A DNA stretch of 64,000 nucleotides. Origin: Hepsetus odoe (Eukaryota > Chordata > Actinopteri > Characiformes > Hepsetidae). Where the stretch lies: NCBI GenBank assembly GCA_017165825.1, contig CM029366.1, forward strand, positions 23,637,019 to 23,701,018, given 5' to 3'. A program made the translations under genes and the position numbers. Below the pieces are notes generated by a model that had not been told where the DNA came from, made no database searches, and was given only the letters and a program-made list of their open reading frames with translations. Each line of letters starts with the position of its first letter. Within the stretch, counting starts at the first letter, position 1. Shown in pieces: positions 14,001-28,362 of the stretch.

Positions 14001-17000
14001 CAAGGTCACATTTGTTTCCAGTGTTTTTTCTGGCGACTCCCCAGGACTGACGTTTGTCAGACCGTTAAACCTGCTGTCCACAGCATTTATGGTTGTAGAT
14101 GAATGCAACACAATAAAACCTTTTCTTCCTCTGAGCTGCATCCACAGGTAGCTGCTGTCTTCTTGCTAGGCCCTCGGCTAGTACGGTTCATTAGACCTAA
14201 TAAAAGGACTCGTAACACTAAGAGTGAGGGTGGGTTTAATGGCACAGCAGTTAATATCCAGACTTCTTGGAACCTTCATGCCTGATCACTCATGTGCACC
14301 AAAATGCACCATTTTAGGTCCCTGACCTGTATAACTATACCGTCTCCAGACAGACTAGAACTTTTAGGTCTGGATAATTCAAACAGATCCTTTCCAAGTG
14401 TGTGAAGCATAATGCGCCCAAGACATTACTGCATAGGAGTCTTTCGTCGGAGTGATTTTCCATGTAAATGAAATTCTGTTTCCCTGTCAGCCAAGTGGGT
14501 GCAGTATGCAGTAAGCATAGGCTGCCAGCAGTCCAATGTACAAGCCCCCACCGCAAACCCCCACCGCCCCTCACGCTGCAATGCGTGGAGATGCTGGCAG
14601 GAAAGCTGCTCAGGCACACGCTATTTTTAACCACCATAGCCATGGATGCTCTCTCTGCTCTCCCTGTGCTTGCCTGACCCGATTCTGCAAGCTTGCACCA
14701 GACGAGACTGAGCCAAACTAATCCTTAATTTGCTCATTTAAAATTAACATAATAATTATCCGACGAGCTGGAAAAACTCTTCCCCATGTGCTACTCTTGA
14801 TCAAATGGATTTAGTTTATTTTTTTTTGCATCAAGTGATGGGGAATGGTTTTTACAACTGCATTTTAAAAGGTATATATTTCTTAAATTGTAAAGTGCTA
14901 AAGTGATCGAATTGATTAGACGGAACTGGGAATTGGGAATCGTTTAAGTATTTTGTTTTGTCAATACAATTATCGTGTAGTCAGGTGTTCTGTACTATTA
15001 ATGCCATTAAAGCAGCTGTCAGCTTTTGAGTGCTGATTCTGTTTGATAAAAAATTCAACACAACCCAGCTGGAGCTCCCCAACAGATGAGGCCCAGTCTG
15101 TGTTTGCAACCGTGCATAGATCACTTTTAAAATCAGCCCGATGTGGTGCTGTTAAAAACAGTGATGGTCTGCAGTGTTTTTTTTCTTTCTAGATATGTGC
15201 TTGAAAATAACCGCTTTAAACATTAACATTGGACAAATGTTAAGGATGACATAGAGCTCTACAATATGTTATAATATAGTTAAATACAAAAAATAAATCA
15301 ATGAAGCTGGTTTGTTAGAAATTCACTTCAACTTACCTCTGAGGCAACAAGCTGCACCACTCTGGATCAGCCATTGGTCAAAAGTGATTGATATCACATG
15401 TGTGGAAGCACTTTAAATAATCAGACACCAGCAAACTATGCAGTAAGATGTTGCTATGAAGGCAAACCAGGCTTATTATAGTTTTATTATACACTGTAAA
15501 TGTATTATGTGTATTTAATAAAACAGTAAATCCTCCTACCCTTCTCAGTCTTTAGACTACAGTGCTCTAACAGTAATCATGGAAACAGTCCTTGTACATA
15601 TGTGTGTAATAAAAGAGTGTTTCATTTTACTCTGTCAGTTTCATGTCCTTCTACGAGTAATGTTCTTTTCTCCTGTTTTCATTTTTTTCCTCTAGAGACA
15701 AGCCAAGTATTCGGAAAACAAGCTGAAATGCACAAAAGCTCGCAATGACTATTTATTGAACCTGGCAGCCACGAACGCTGTGGTAGCAAAATACTACATC
15801 CACGATGTCTCAGATATGATTGATGTGAGTATGCCTCACCAGACGTATATTTGTTTGTGTGTTTTAGTAGGGATTTGTAAGTGTTGGTTTGACACAGCTG
15901 AACCGTGGAGGACTCCGCTCCATCTGTCTTCCATTGCAGTGTGAATGCTGGGTCTTACTCATTTTGATCTTATTACTTGATAAGGTCTAATACTGTCTGC
16001 GTTTAAATTGCGCTGCCTTACATACTGTACAGTTTCTATGCTATTGAAGCACTTTTTGCAAGCTCTTTACTGTCGTTTTTGCATCCTGTAATTACTTTTG
16101 TATTGTATGACGCATTCTGTAGCTACAGAAACCAGCTAAAAGTGTTGTTATTGTCTCATAGCAGCAATATTACAACCCACTCAGATATTTATTTCAGTTT
16201 TATAGCCTGTAACCTGGCAACTAGGATCATTGCTTTTTGATGTATATTACATGTAATCTGGCCACTAGAATTAATGTTATGTTTGGCACAAGTCACCCTG
16301 TCTTGAAAAACCATGTGATAACACTGAAGGATTGCCCATGATGACCCTCAATGCCTGTTCACTTTTTGCTTTGTGTGCACATCATGTCGGCATTAGCATG
16401 TGTGAGTAGATGACTCTGACCTCAGGGGACTTGTGTCGAGAGATATAGCGTGGCCTCGGCTGTCTGTCACAACTCAGTGCACTGATATGAGGCAGCAGAG
16501 AAAAAACCCCTCACACTTAAATTGAAAAGCATCTATCGTCCACAACATTAAAACCACTGACAAAGGAAGGGAGTAACGTTGAGTATCCTGTTATAACACC
16601 ACCTGTTGAGGAACAGCTTATATTATACAGAAAATAACATTCAGTTCTTAAAGCTGAAAGAAGGCAAAACAAGCTAGATCATAGATCAGAGCAATTTTGA
16701 TCTATAGGTCAGATTTCTCCAAAACATTAGGCCTTTTGGGATGTTCTCAGAGTGCACTAGTTCCAAGGAAGGGCAACAAGTGATCCTCTGACAGGGTGCT
16801 GAGTACCCAAAGCTTAATGATATGTGTGGAGAACATCTGGTCTACTCCCACAGAAGAGCCACTTCTGCACTAATTGCTGGATATGTTAGAAATGTGTCAG
16901 GATACACAGTTCATCACAGCTTGTTCCTTTTGGGGCTGCCCAGTAATAATCTGGTAAGATGGCCATTCTGACCCTTCTCCACCATTAAATGCATCTACAG

Positions 17001-20000
17001 TGGTCACATGACCTTCAGAACTGAACCAAGGAACGCTGGAAGAAGGTTTGGTCTGACAAACCTTTTTTTTTTACCTATAGTGTGGATGGCCAAATCTGCA
17101 TGCTTTTATGCCTGCAACAGCACACCCTCAAAGTCCATGCCTAGGACAGGTCAGAGCTGTTCTGGTGGCTCGAGGAGCACCTGCACAATAGATGGCTTTA
17201 ATGTTATGGCTGAACATGAGTATAACTTGGTGTAAATTATATTTTCTGTTTTCTGTTAAAGATAAAGATGAAGAGAGGGACTATGTGTAGATAATTGTGC
17301 AGGACATGGGAAGTTATTTAATCAGGTCTAATCTTTGTATTGTTTAATAGTTTTAGTTACTTTGTACTTTTAAACATGAATAACAGATATGCAATATTAT
17401 ATGGCCTCTGCATCAATGAAACTGTTTTTTCTTGTTTCATTTATGTGAGCATGAAAGGGGACAGCTTGAAGTAAAGTATGAATGTCTCTGAGGGTGTTTT
17501 GGGGGTCAGCCAGAATCTCAGTCAGGAGGTCTGTGCGGGGGGATTTTTAAACCACTAATAGGCAGAAAATAAGCCATTGCTATGCCACAGAGCCCACCTC
17601 TACACAGAGAGAAATTCATGTGGCCCTCGTGTGGCTTGTAGGTTTTCTCAAGCCTTCAGGTTACTGGGTATTCGGGCTTTTTTCCTGGAGTCGTGCAAAA
17701 TCCGAACTCTTTGCAGCCAAACTGCTGGCCACAGTGGTTGAGCTCCACTCAAGGAAGCACCACTTTTTATTGATATTCTTTTGTTTGAAACTGGTTTGGG
17801 CATGATTGTTGTCTTAAGTTGGCCACTAAGTTTTTTATATGAATCTAGGACTTCCTGATTGCTGCAACAAAATCCCAGTTACATGTTTTTCCTAGAGGGT
17901 GAATTTTTATTATATCTTACATGCAAATTTTTACCCACAGCATGAACACAAGAAACATGACAAATCTAAATAACATTGTTTACACAAAATAGCAAACAGG
18001 TTTTTTCAATTCTTAGATTTTAAAATAAATTCTTAACCTCACACTTATCTGCTTCATGTGATTTACATCATAAAATAAAACAGATCAGTCAAAATCACTC
18101 TTATGTTATTGGACACATTTGTGTCACCCCAAACATACTGGGGAAAGCACAGGAGCTGCTTTGCATCTGCTGTTCCACCAAGATCCTCACATTTCAGTAA
18201 ACTGTTATTTTAATTTCTGGTTTTGTATGCTACAGAAAGTCTAGGTTGCCATGGATACATATGAAAAATGACTTGAGGCATAAAAAATGTGTCAGGTTTG
18301 ACATGTCTAGTGCAGGTAACGTGCAGAGAAACTGATTCAAATATAAGTGCCTCTGTAACATCAGATTTAAGACCTTATGGTTTCTGAAAACTGTCTGATG
18401 AATTGGTCTCAACTCTTTTAATTTAACTCATGAAGACGTGTATAATCAGCTGAATTAGGTCAGTGAAATGATGTAGAGTTCCAAAGAATTCAGAGTTGTG
18501 GACCTCAAGGACTGAAGCTTCACATTTCCTAGATAAACCTATTACAGTTTAAATACATTTCCTATTATTTTATTTAACAGATAATGCAGCCATCATAACT
18601 TCTTTGATTTCTTTGCACTTTTGACTTTGTTGCTATGTTTAAATGTTAGTACTCATAAGGCATATTCCCTTCCGACAGTCTATCAGGATGACAGTATGCC
18701 TTATAGAAACATTATAGAGGCAAATAGGTAGAGAGCTTCTGTTATTAAATTAATAACTTTAAAAACACTTTTCAGATTTAACCACATATATTGATTTCTC
18801 CAGCTCTTCTTGATTGCAATACCACTTGAAGGAGGGATTGTGCTGTTATATAGTGTAAATCTCTCCAAGGATAATGCAAGGTGATACTCTCCGACCCCTT
18901 TCTTCAGACTTGGTGGTCTTTATTAAAGAGCTGGATCCACATTGCAACCCTGACATATTGACATGACAAAGCCAAAGTTAAGGATTTCTGCCATAGCCCA
19001 CACACTCAGTGTTTTTTGCAGGGTACAGATACACTGTATGCTTCATGCACATGCCATTTCCCTTGATGTCTCTTGGTCCTGTTGTTTTATACAATTTAAC
19101 ACATTGAAACATGGTGAGGTGAGATAGTTGTTCTACGCTGATGGTTGGTTTTCTCCTGGAGCCCTGAGATCAACTGCTCCCTTTTTCCAGGTTTACCCAG
19201 TTCATATTGATTGCCTTTGCTTAGTATTGTGTCAGCCATGGTGGCTTGTTTGAGTCTTTCACTTTCACTCTGCTAAGAAATTATGAGAGCGAGCAGCAAT
19301 CCGTTCTAAACGTAAATATGTAAATATATCTCATGTAGATGTTTTGTCTGAAAGTTTCAATGTGGAGTGTAAATTTTAACGTATTATTTAACATTCTTCA
19401 ATAAAGCTTATTCTATGAAGGGGAAGTGTGTTACTGTGTTGCTGGGAATAGGAAAGGAGGGTAATGTACTTAAAATGCAGGCATCAGGCGGGCTGAGAGC
19501 AGATTTACATACACTCACGCTGCCTGTCTCAGCTACAAACCGCAGTAGTTGTTTTTTTTTTTTTCTCTTTTCCCATTCCTCTGTTTTTAGTTAGTTTTTT
19601 AAAAATTCTCCTATAACTGATAATCAATTACAGTGGATCACTTTGCACCTATTATTTGGGGGAAAAAATAATTACAAGCAAACATATAGGAAGATTCCTT
19701 CCTGGGAATTTTTGCCAGCTTAACATTAACATTATTCTACCTAGAGTTCCCTTTGAAGCAGTTTTTAGATTGTGTGCCATTCTTTTAGTGTGAAACCGGG
19801 GTACGCAGAGACCCTCAGGTCATTAATTTTATTAAAGCTAAGATGCTTATCATTAAACTCCCTGATTGCCTGATGAATTTAGGTAACTGAAACTGAGAAG
19901 TACAAAAAGAAAAATAGTAAAAGCGCATTGTTTAAAAGTCAGTCTTTGTTTTTCATACACTTTTGTGAAACATTTATGTGCTTCAGAATCAATGAAGTTG

Positions 20001-23000
20001 ATTCTTTTGTGCAACGGCTGTATTATACTGATCTCTCTTATAAGTATGCCTGGTCAGAATCAACCAGTATTGGGATTGGCAGATGTTCTCTTAAAACCCA
20101 GAATCAGAAGTCTGATGGGATGGTGTTTTTTATGTGTTTTTTTAGCCCATAGTGTATGAGTTTTAGGTTAAAATCAACCAAAAACTCCTGAACAGTATAG
20201 CTTTAAAAAACATATAAAAAATCATCATCAGTGCCCATCATCGCAACCTTCCAGCACCCCTACACTGACCATAAAGCAACATCTAACCTAGAAGGTGCAG
20301 TGTCACCATGTATCAGGACATGGGTGTGGTATATATTCTATGAGATATTGAGTAAACCTTCAGGTACTTTGGGTTACAGTTCAGTATTTTGTGCATTGTC
20401 TCTGCATATGCTGGTTTATGAATGTAGATTTACTTTTACAACTGTTAAGCATTTGTTCTCTTGCTAGTTCTGCTTGGTACGTAGTTAAATATACAGTAGT
20501 GTGCAAAGGTTTTAGGCAGGTGTGAAAAAATGCTGTAGACAAAGATTGCTTTCAGAAATACAAATAGTGATTGTTTATTTTTATAAATTTCCAAAATGCA
20601 AAGTGAGCAAACAAAAGAAAAATCTAAATCAAATCAATATTTGGTGTTACTACCTTTTGCCTTCAAGCCAGCATCAGTTCTTCTAGGTACACTTGCACAA
20701 AGTCAGGGGTTTTGTAGGATTATAGTCGGTGTATGATCAACCAGATCAACAGGTGCTGATGATCATCAGTGTCACATGTAGGTTGAAACACAGTCATGTT
20801 TGGAACAACCTACCAGCTGAGTTCCTTCAAAAACTGTGTGCAAGTGTACCTAGAAGAATTGATGCTGTTTTGAAGGCAAAGGGTGGTCACACCAAATATT
20901 GATTTGATTTAGATTCTCTTTCGTTCATTCTTCCATTTCTGAAAGCATTCTTTGTTTACAGCATTTTTTCACACCTGCCTAAAACTTTTGCACAGTACTG
21001 TAGATGAGAGCAAAAACATTTATTTGACTTGCACTTTGAAAATGCTTGAATAAGTGAAAGTGAAAAAGTGAAAGTGACAACCCTTGTCATTGCGAGGTCA
21101 TGGCACAGCACACATGAACCACAACGAAATTGGACCTCTGCATTTAACCCATGCACACTCAAACCCGTGCAGCAGTGGGCAGCTATTGAAAGCGCCCGGG
21201 GAGCAGTGATGGGGACGGTACCTTGCTCAAGGGTACCTCAGGGCAACCTATTGGGAAGGGGTTTGAACCCCTGATCCTCCGATCATGCGGCTAACGCCCT
21301 AACCGCTAGGCCACCGGCAACCTAAATTAGACCTTTAGGTTATGAATTTCTCAAGGTTGTCTATTTGCTTTTTATATCTTTGCCTTTTTTAAAATCTCCC
21401 TGTATTAAAGTAAAGTAGTACACAAAAGAAGAGCTTACAATATATATTATAATTAGGTTATTCAAATTAGACCCAGTACTACCTTACCGAGACTCCTGCT
21501 TGAGCCTAATGGATGAGTTCATGGCTCAGTAGAGAGCTAACTGACTTCTCTTCATTAAATGACCATATAATGATTCACAGAAACGTTCATTTCCCTGCAG
21601 CATATTTTAAACCCATGCCGTGTTCTCCTAAATGAGGTTGGTTTATGCACCCCCCCAACACAGACTAATTAGGCTGGATATCCCACTGTGCTTGTACTTT
21701 TAAATTTGTGTGTTAAAGTTACTTACTTACTTTACTGCAGGTTCAGATCTCTTTTTCTCCCTGTACATCTTTTCTGATATCAGATTTCTTTTAAATGGGT
21801 TTAATCAAAACAATTTATCGTCTAAAACTTCACTAGAATATCTGAGGTCTGTTTCCATACTGGACAGAGAACAGAGAGCTATCTTTGCTGTAATGCTTGG
21901 CAGACTGTCCTTAACACCCTGCTTTACTCTGTCCTCTTTTAGTGCTGTGATCTTGGGTACCACGCCAGCTTAGCTCGTACATTTAGGACCTATCTCTCAG
22001 CAGAGTATAACCTGGAAACATCCCGCCATGAGGGGCTGGACCTCATTGAGAACGCAGTGGACAACTTGGACTCTCGCAGTGACAAACACAAGATCATGGA
22101 CATGTACAATCAGGTGTTCTGCCCACCCATGCGCTTTGAGTATCTGCCTCATATGGGAGACGAGGTGAGAGTATATATGTTTCTCAAACCTAATTTTCAG
22201 ACCAAATCAATCAAGCCATGTTTCCAAATCTTCCAACTTTTGGTTTCGTTCAAAATCTAAGATCAAGATCTAAGATCAAGATCTTTAAAATGCCATTTGT
22301 GCCATTTCTTTGTTTTAGTCACCTCGACTAGCAACAGTTGTTCCAGAAGAACATAAATGACTACAAGCATAGATACATAGCATTTTTGTGGCTATTTTTC
22401 AGGTGTGTCAGGTGAGTGCACAGCAGCCGGTTCAGACAGAGCTTCTAATGCGATACCATCAGCTTCAGTCTCGCTTGGCCACACTGAAGATTGAGAATGA
22501 AGAGGTGAGATGCACCTTGGGTGTATGTGTGTGTTTGTACTAATTGAACATATTGAAAAGAGTGGAAAATGAAAACAATATCTGCCCGTACAGCATGTAT
22601 AATTATGACTAACTAAATCTCAACAGTGTATGAAAATATAACCTTCACATTCTTTGGCATGACAAAATAATGATGACCAAATCAAATGATGGACTGATAA
22701 GTGTCTCCTTATCTTAGCTTTTTACTCTCACTGGTTTGCACAAGGGGTTTCCAGTCCCTCTGCTAGAGATAACTTAGGGCCATGCCACCAACAGGTTTAA
22801 TTATTCTTTTATTGTATTATTACGCTTAGGTGTATGCATGTATCTACTACTGGCAACTTACCAAATGATGCTACCAAACAGGCACAAATCATTTCAATGA
22901 CAGAGCTCAAAAATGGATGAACTTATATACGTCCATCAGCCATTACATTAAAGCTTCCTGCCTAATATTGTTTAGGCCCGTCCAGTGCTACTTAAACAGC

Positions 23001-26000
23001 TGCGATCTGTTGAGGCATGGATTCCATAAGACCTGTGCAGTTGCGCCATGGTATTTAGCAACAAGACCTTGGCAGCAGATCTTTTCAGTCCTAGTTTGTC
23101 CTGTTTATCTCATAGATACTTTATCAGATTGAGATTTAGGAAGTCATCTTGCACCTTGTCATGTTCCTTGAACAACTCTTGACACATTTTTGCATTGTGG
23201 CAAGGAACATTCATTTGTATGTACAATATAACAGATTTGCTGTTGCATGAAATCTGGATAGCAGGGCATTGTCCCAATAAATGGCCCTCAGCACCAGGCC
23301 AGATTGTGCAGAGAATATATGACATACATATCAATATAGTACTGCGCTCTTCAACCTAAAGCATTTTATTTGCTTAAAGGAAATTTTCATTGATTGTAAC
23401 ATTATTCCTGACTCAGCTGTTGAAGTCGGATAGCAGTAACTTGAACTGTCACACTGAATGAAAAAAATTAAGGCTTTCTTTTTTTGACATGTTGACACTG
23501 TTCAGATCCTCTTTTGAAAATAAACCTGTATAGAGAATCTTTATTTTTAAGCTCCAGTCTGTATGGCTGCTGTGGTTAAATGGCATGTAAATTAGCAAGT
23601 ATCTTCCTCAGCTCAAAAAAGCTCTTAACGTTTGAACAATTTCATGACAGTCCTCGAGCTTATTTTAACTTTTAGCAACCTGAAACTGTTTCTCTTCCAC
23701 AAACATCCAGACTGAGACTTTAAATTAAGAGTCTGCGTGTGGAGATGGTTGATCTTCACCAGTCTGAGTCACAGTGCTTCAGCCTCTGCTGCCTTTGTGC
23801 CAGGAACCAGTTCTTCAGAGGCACCTTGACTTTACTTAGACAAGTTGCTATCTCTTTTTTTTCCATGGTTTCAAAAGCGCATTGGAGCATGTGTCTGAAT
23901 GGCAACAGCATTCATTTAATTTTCAATATTCATTCCCTCTTCCCTGGGAACAGATGGTGTATTTTTAGCGTTTTCGTCTGCTTATGGTTATTTATTTATT
24001 TATTTATATATTTTTCGTGAGGTGAAAAAGTAAGTTCCATGTATTGTATCTGCAGAGGCATTTTTTTTGTTGATGGAGACCAGAAGGTGGCATGCCGAGA
24101 TTTCCTACAAAGTGTACACAGGTGCTAATGGACTCTATAAGAACCCCTGCCTGAGCGTATTGATAGCTCCATCTAGGCCTTATCACTCTGTGTCTCATAA
24201 CCAGGCTGTTATAGACGATTTGTGTCATGGAGAGAATATGCCACATTAATCTGAGGCCCCACAATAGGGTCCTGGGGCAATTTTATGTATTGTCTCTACG
24301 ACAGGCAGACCAACCTCATTTTCAACTGTTCAAATGAAGGATGTTTAACCCTGGGGTTGTTCTGAATCCTCCCTTCAAGGGCTCAGCCTAGGGTCCAGGG
24401 GACTTGAATTGCCTTGAAAGGTCAGATGAGAAGGTCTTGATTTACTTTTGAAATTGATTCAGTAGTGAGTAGACACATCCCTGACCCTGTCTCAGTCTGC
24501 TTTTGATTCGTTTGCATGTTTTACTGGTACAAGCTTGTAAAACCATTACTTCCATAAACCTTCACAGGCTTGTGTTTGGAGATGCTGATTAAGCAAAACT
24601 TTAAACCCAAAGAGCCCTTATGCTGAGCTCCAACTCAATCCCTTCTCATAACTACATAATGTGCACATGGGTTTCATAATAGTCACTAAATGATTAATAG
24701 TTTTTAAATAATAAATAGTAAATAATGGTATGTATAATTATTTGTGCACTAGAATGAAAAAATGTGACTAGACCTTTTTTTTTGGGGGGGGGGGTTGCAT
24801 ATTCCATAGTCTTTACATGCAGAGTTTCAAGCCTTTTCTATCCTAATTCTGATATTTATATCTTAGAGCTCATCATCAGCATTCCAGTATCCACAATTTT
24901 TAGAATATTATTAATAGAAATGATCTACATTCATTTATACAGTCAGTATATGGCTGCAGCTCATTTACCACAGATTACTGCATCAGTGCAGCATGGCAGA
25001 GAGATGTTGAACTTATGGTAATTCTGAAATGTTATTGTTATTTTTAGATCAGGTGTTTCTCATCTTTATTAATACCCTATAGATTCACTGTGGGGTAAAG
25101 GTCAGGTGAGTTGGCTGCCAATTAGAAACTGTAACTGTATGCTCAGCAAACCATTTGGTAGTAGTTTTGGCACTGCGGGCAGGTGCTAAGTCCTGCTGAA
25201 GAAAGAAATCAGCAGATGGAAGTATGAAGTGCTCCAAAATTGCCTGGTACAAATATGGACTAAAACAAGTAGTTCATTTAAAGTAAATAATTTTTTTGTG
25301 TTAAATGTGTGCCCAATTCATTTTTGAGCTTAGCTGGATCATTCTGTAAGCAGTTAAATTGAAAGATGCCAATTGGATCCTAGAAGGACAAACTAAGTAA
25401 AAAAGGTCTTTTAAACATTTAAGGAATGTCTTGTTCTTTGATGGCTAGGTACGCAAGACCTTGGATGCCACCATGCAGACACTGCAGGATATGCTGACCG
25501 TGGAGGACTTTGATGTTTCTGATGCTTTCCAGCACAGCAGATCTACAGAGTCCGTTAAATCGGTGGCCTCTGAGGGCTATATGAGTAAGCTGAATATTGC
25601 CAAGCGACGGGCAAACCAACAGGAGACTGAGGTCTTCTACTTTACTGTAAGTACGGCATTTTCTCCCTCAGTCCTACAGCTGACTGAATACAGATGTGTC
25701 AGTGATATGTTAGTGTAGGAGTTCCGTTAATGTACATTCACGAACAATTGGACAATTGAAAGTAGACTTAATACTTTTTAAAACGAATGTCACTTTGCAT
25801 CATCAGTCTTGCTGTAGCACTGCCATATATATTGTGTTATTTTAGTTGTTTGTGGCTATTCTGTTATTCATTTTTTGAGATATCGACTTTACCTAAATAT
25901 AGAACTCAAAGTCTTGAACACTGGTGTTGCAATGAAAGTCTGCCCAGCAAGCCCTATCATGCATGAAATCACAAAACGCTCACGACAGGGCCCATGCCTT

Positions 26001-28318
26001 ACAGATGAAATGGAAATTAAACTCTCCTTTCAGAACAGATTGAATTAGCAATGTGCAAAACACAATGAAATCTGTTCTTCATCTGCCGTAACCGACAACT
26101 CTCTCCGGTTCTTGTCAGAGCTCATTAAAATCATTAGCTCCCTGATGCCTTCATCTGTGTCCGCAGAAATTCAAAGAGTACCTGAACGGCAGCAACCTCA
26201 TCGTTAAACTGCAGGCCAAGCACGACCTTCTGAAGCAGACGCTGGGGGAAGGTGAGTAGTTGCATAACGAGCCATGTGCTGAGGCTAAATGTTGAAAATG
26301 TCAGGCCTTGCGTGAAGGTCTCTCATTATGACTCTGGTCACTGTGGGATATGAGGTTTGAAACTCACATTCAGATCAATCTGAAAGAGTCCATGTCTGAT
26401 GAAGAGCTATATTAAAAGGCCCATACTGTTACAGGCTCTTTCTTTGAGCCTCTGGTCTTGAAATACTTTGAGTCTGGATGTTCTCTATTGGACTGTCCTG
26501 CTAGGGCCTCACAATAGTCTCCACTTCCATCTTGTTCTCCCAATCTCTTATAATGTCTCTTGTCACATATTTAATGGGTAGTTGGCGTCCAGTCAATCAG
26601 CAGCAGCATTTCGGCAGCTGCTGGTGAATTTGGTATTAATCTAATGGGGTTCATCGTGGGATGTCCCAGCTGAGACCAGCATTGAACATGTATATTCAGA
26701 AAAAAATGGCCCCTCTGCTACTCACCAGTCCCTGCACTCAATTACGCTGCAGCTTTATCAGCTGAGCCACACCAGACAGAGGTTGCTTTGTCTGGGACCC
26801 GCTTTGGCCACAAGCTCAAGATATGATGTATATGTGTGTGCGGTATTGTGGGGCTTCTACTTGAGTGTCTGTGTCACATATGGCCGCTGCAGGTACTGCC
26901 CCTGTTTTTAATTATTCACTTAATTGGTCCTCGAGTCATTAACCGAATTGGGTTAAAAAGTCCGTTCTGCTCTACTAATGTTATCAGTGTCTCTGTGATG
27001 CTCACCACCTGGCCTAAGCACCATGTTTGTGAACGTTTGAATGAGTGATTGAAAACAATACTAGCAGGCACGGGTGCACTCCAGTCATCTGAATAACCGA
27101 ATGATGTTTAAATCTGCCTCCTTCTAAACCAATGAATCTGAACCAGCATTGTGAATGAGTGCTCAAGGGGCCTCTGAACCCTTCTTTTTCCTTCTCAGCT
27201 GGCACCACAAAAGGCTTTCCCTGCAACACGTAGTGATGACACACTCAAAGCACCCTATTTAATATGCAGATTTGCAGAAGTAAAATTATTCCGTTTCTCA
27301 AGTAGCTCTCGTGCTGCTTCAGTGCTTCTAACATTAACATGTGGGGAGAAAGGGAACTTTAGAGAGAGAAAGGGTGCTAATTAAAAAAAAAGTGTTTTTG
27401 TAGAGCTTCGATTTAGCTTATGCTTTTAAAAAAACGAGAGGAAACGCTCTGTTTCTTCACAAGCTTTTTATTCGTCCGAGGTAAAAGCTGGGGTATGACA
27501 AGGTATTTCAAATGATCATGATTTTTTTTTTTATTGTCAGTTTCAGTGTTCGTTTTCGATTTGAAGCTACACACACAAAATTAAGGGTTAACAATTGATT
27601 GTGTTCATTCTAAAATTGTAGCTTGAAATTATGCTGTAATTATCATGCTGTAAGAACAGTAATATTATTATTATTAGGTCTGAAGCCTGACATTAAAAAA
27701 CACGTTCATATACAGAAAAGCAGAAAAGCCTTGTTAAAAAAAAGCAAATAATTGCATTTAAATTGAAAACACACACACACACAATTAAATATTTACACCA
27801 GACCATGCAGCCCTAGTTAACATCTTGAAACTCTGAGAGCAAAATTGCCCAGTCAGGTTTTTCCCCCTGGGCTTTTAAGGTACACAGAGTCAAGCTCTCC
27901 TGTGGGTTCCCCTTTCAGGAGTTTTAATTAACAACCAAAAATAATAAGGAAAGCAGAACGGAACATTTATATTTAGATTTTGAATGGGACAGAAACTCGT
28001 TTGATACGCAGTGACTTTATCCATTTATAAATATGACTCCTGAAGGGGGCCCCCTGCATTATATTGTTAAGAGCTGGTCTTCTTTCCTCGTTTGCATATT
28101 TTTTGGCCAGTGGTAGCCACTGGGACCATATGTGACAGACTTCTCTGTGTCTGTGTGTATTTTTGTGTCTGTGTTTGTTTGTATGTGTGTGTCTGTACTG
28201 GTTTTCCTGGGTGCTGTGACAAATCCTTTCCACCCCTTCCATATCAATTATTTTTTTGAACAATGTATTTACTGAGCCGTCACAGCCATCAGTCGGTTAA
28301 ATCACCACATACACACGT

Positions 28319-28362
<44 letters not shown>

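Larger units (their letters stand above)
15825..21942 (+). other. srgap3: srgap3 intron 4
   Basis: A 6.1-kb intron. It holds a decayed Tc1-like element (16538-17215), the complete foldback Tc1-like element (20494-21000) and a SINE just after it (21053-21316). The rest is AT-rich with nothing recognised. Confidence 0.85.
22505..25448 (+). other. srgap3: srgap3 intron 6
   Basis: A 2.9-kb intron. It holds two reverse-oriented Tc1-like remnants (22925-23340 and 25060-25290) and a T9G10 junction near 24776-24794. ORFs such as 23739-24020 look like chance. Confidence 0.8.
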
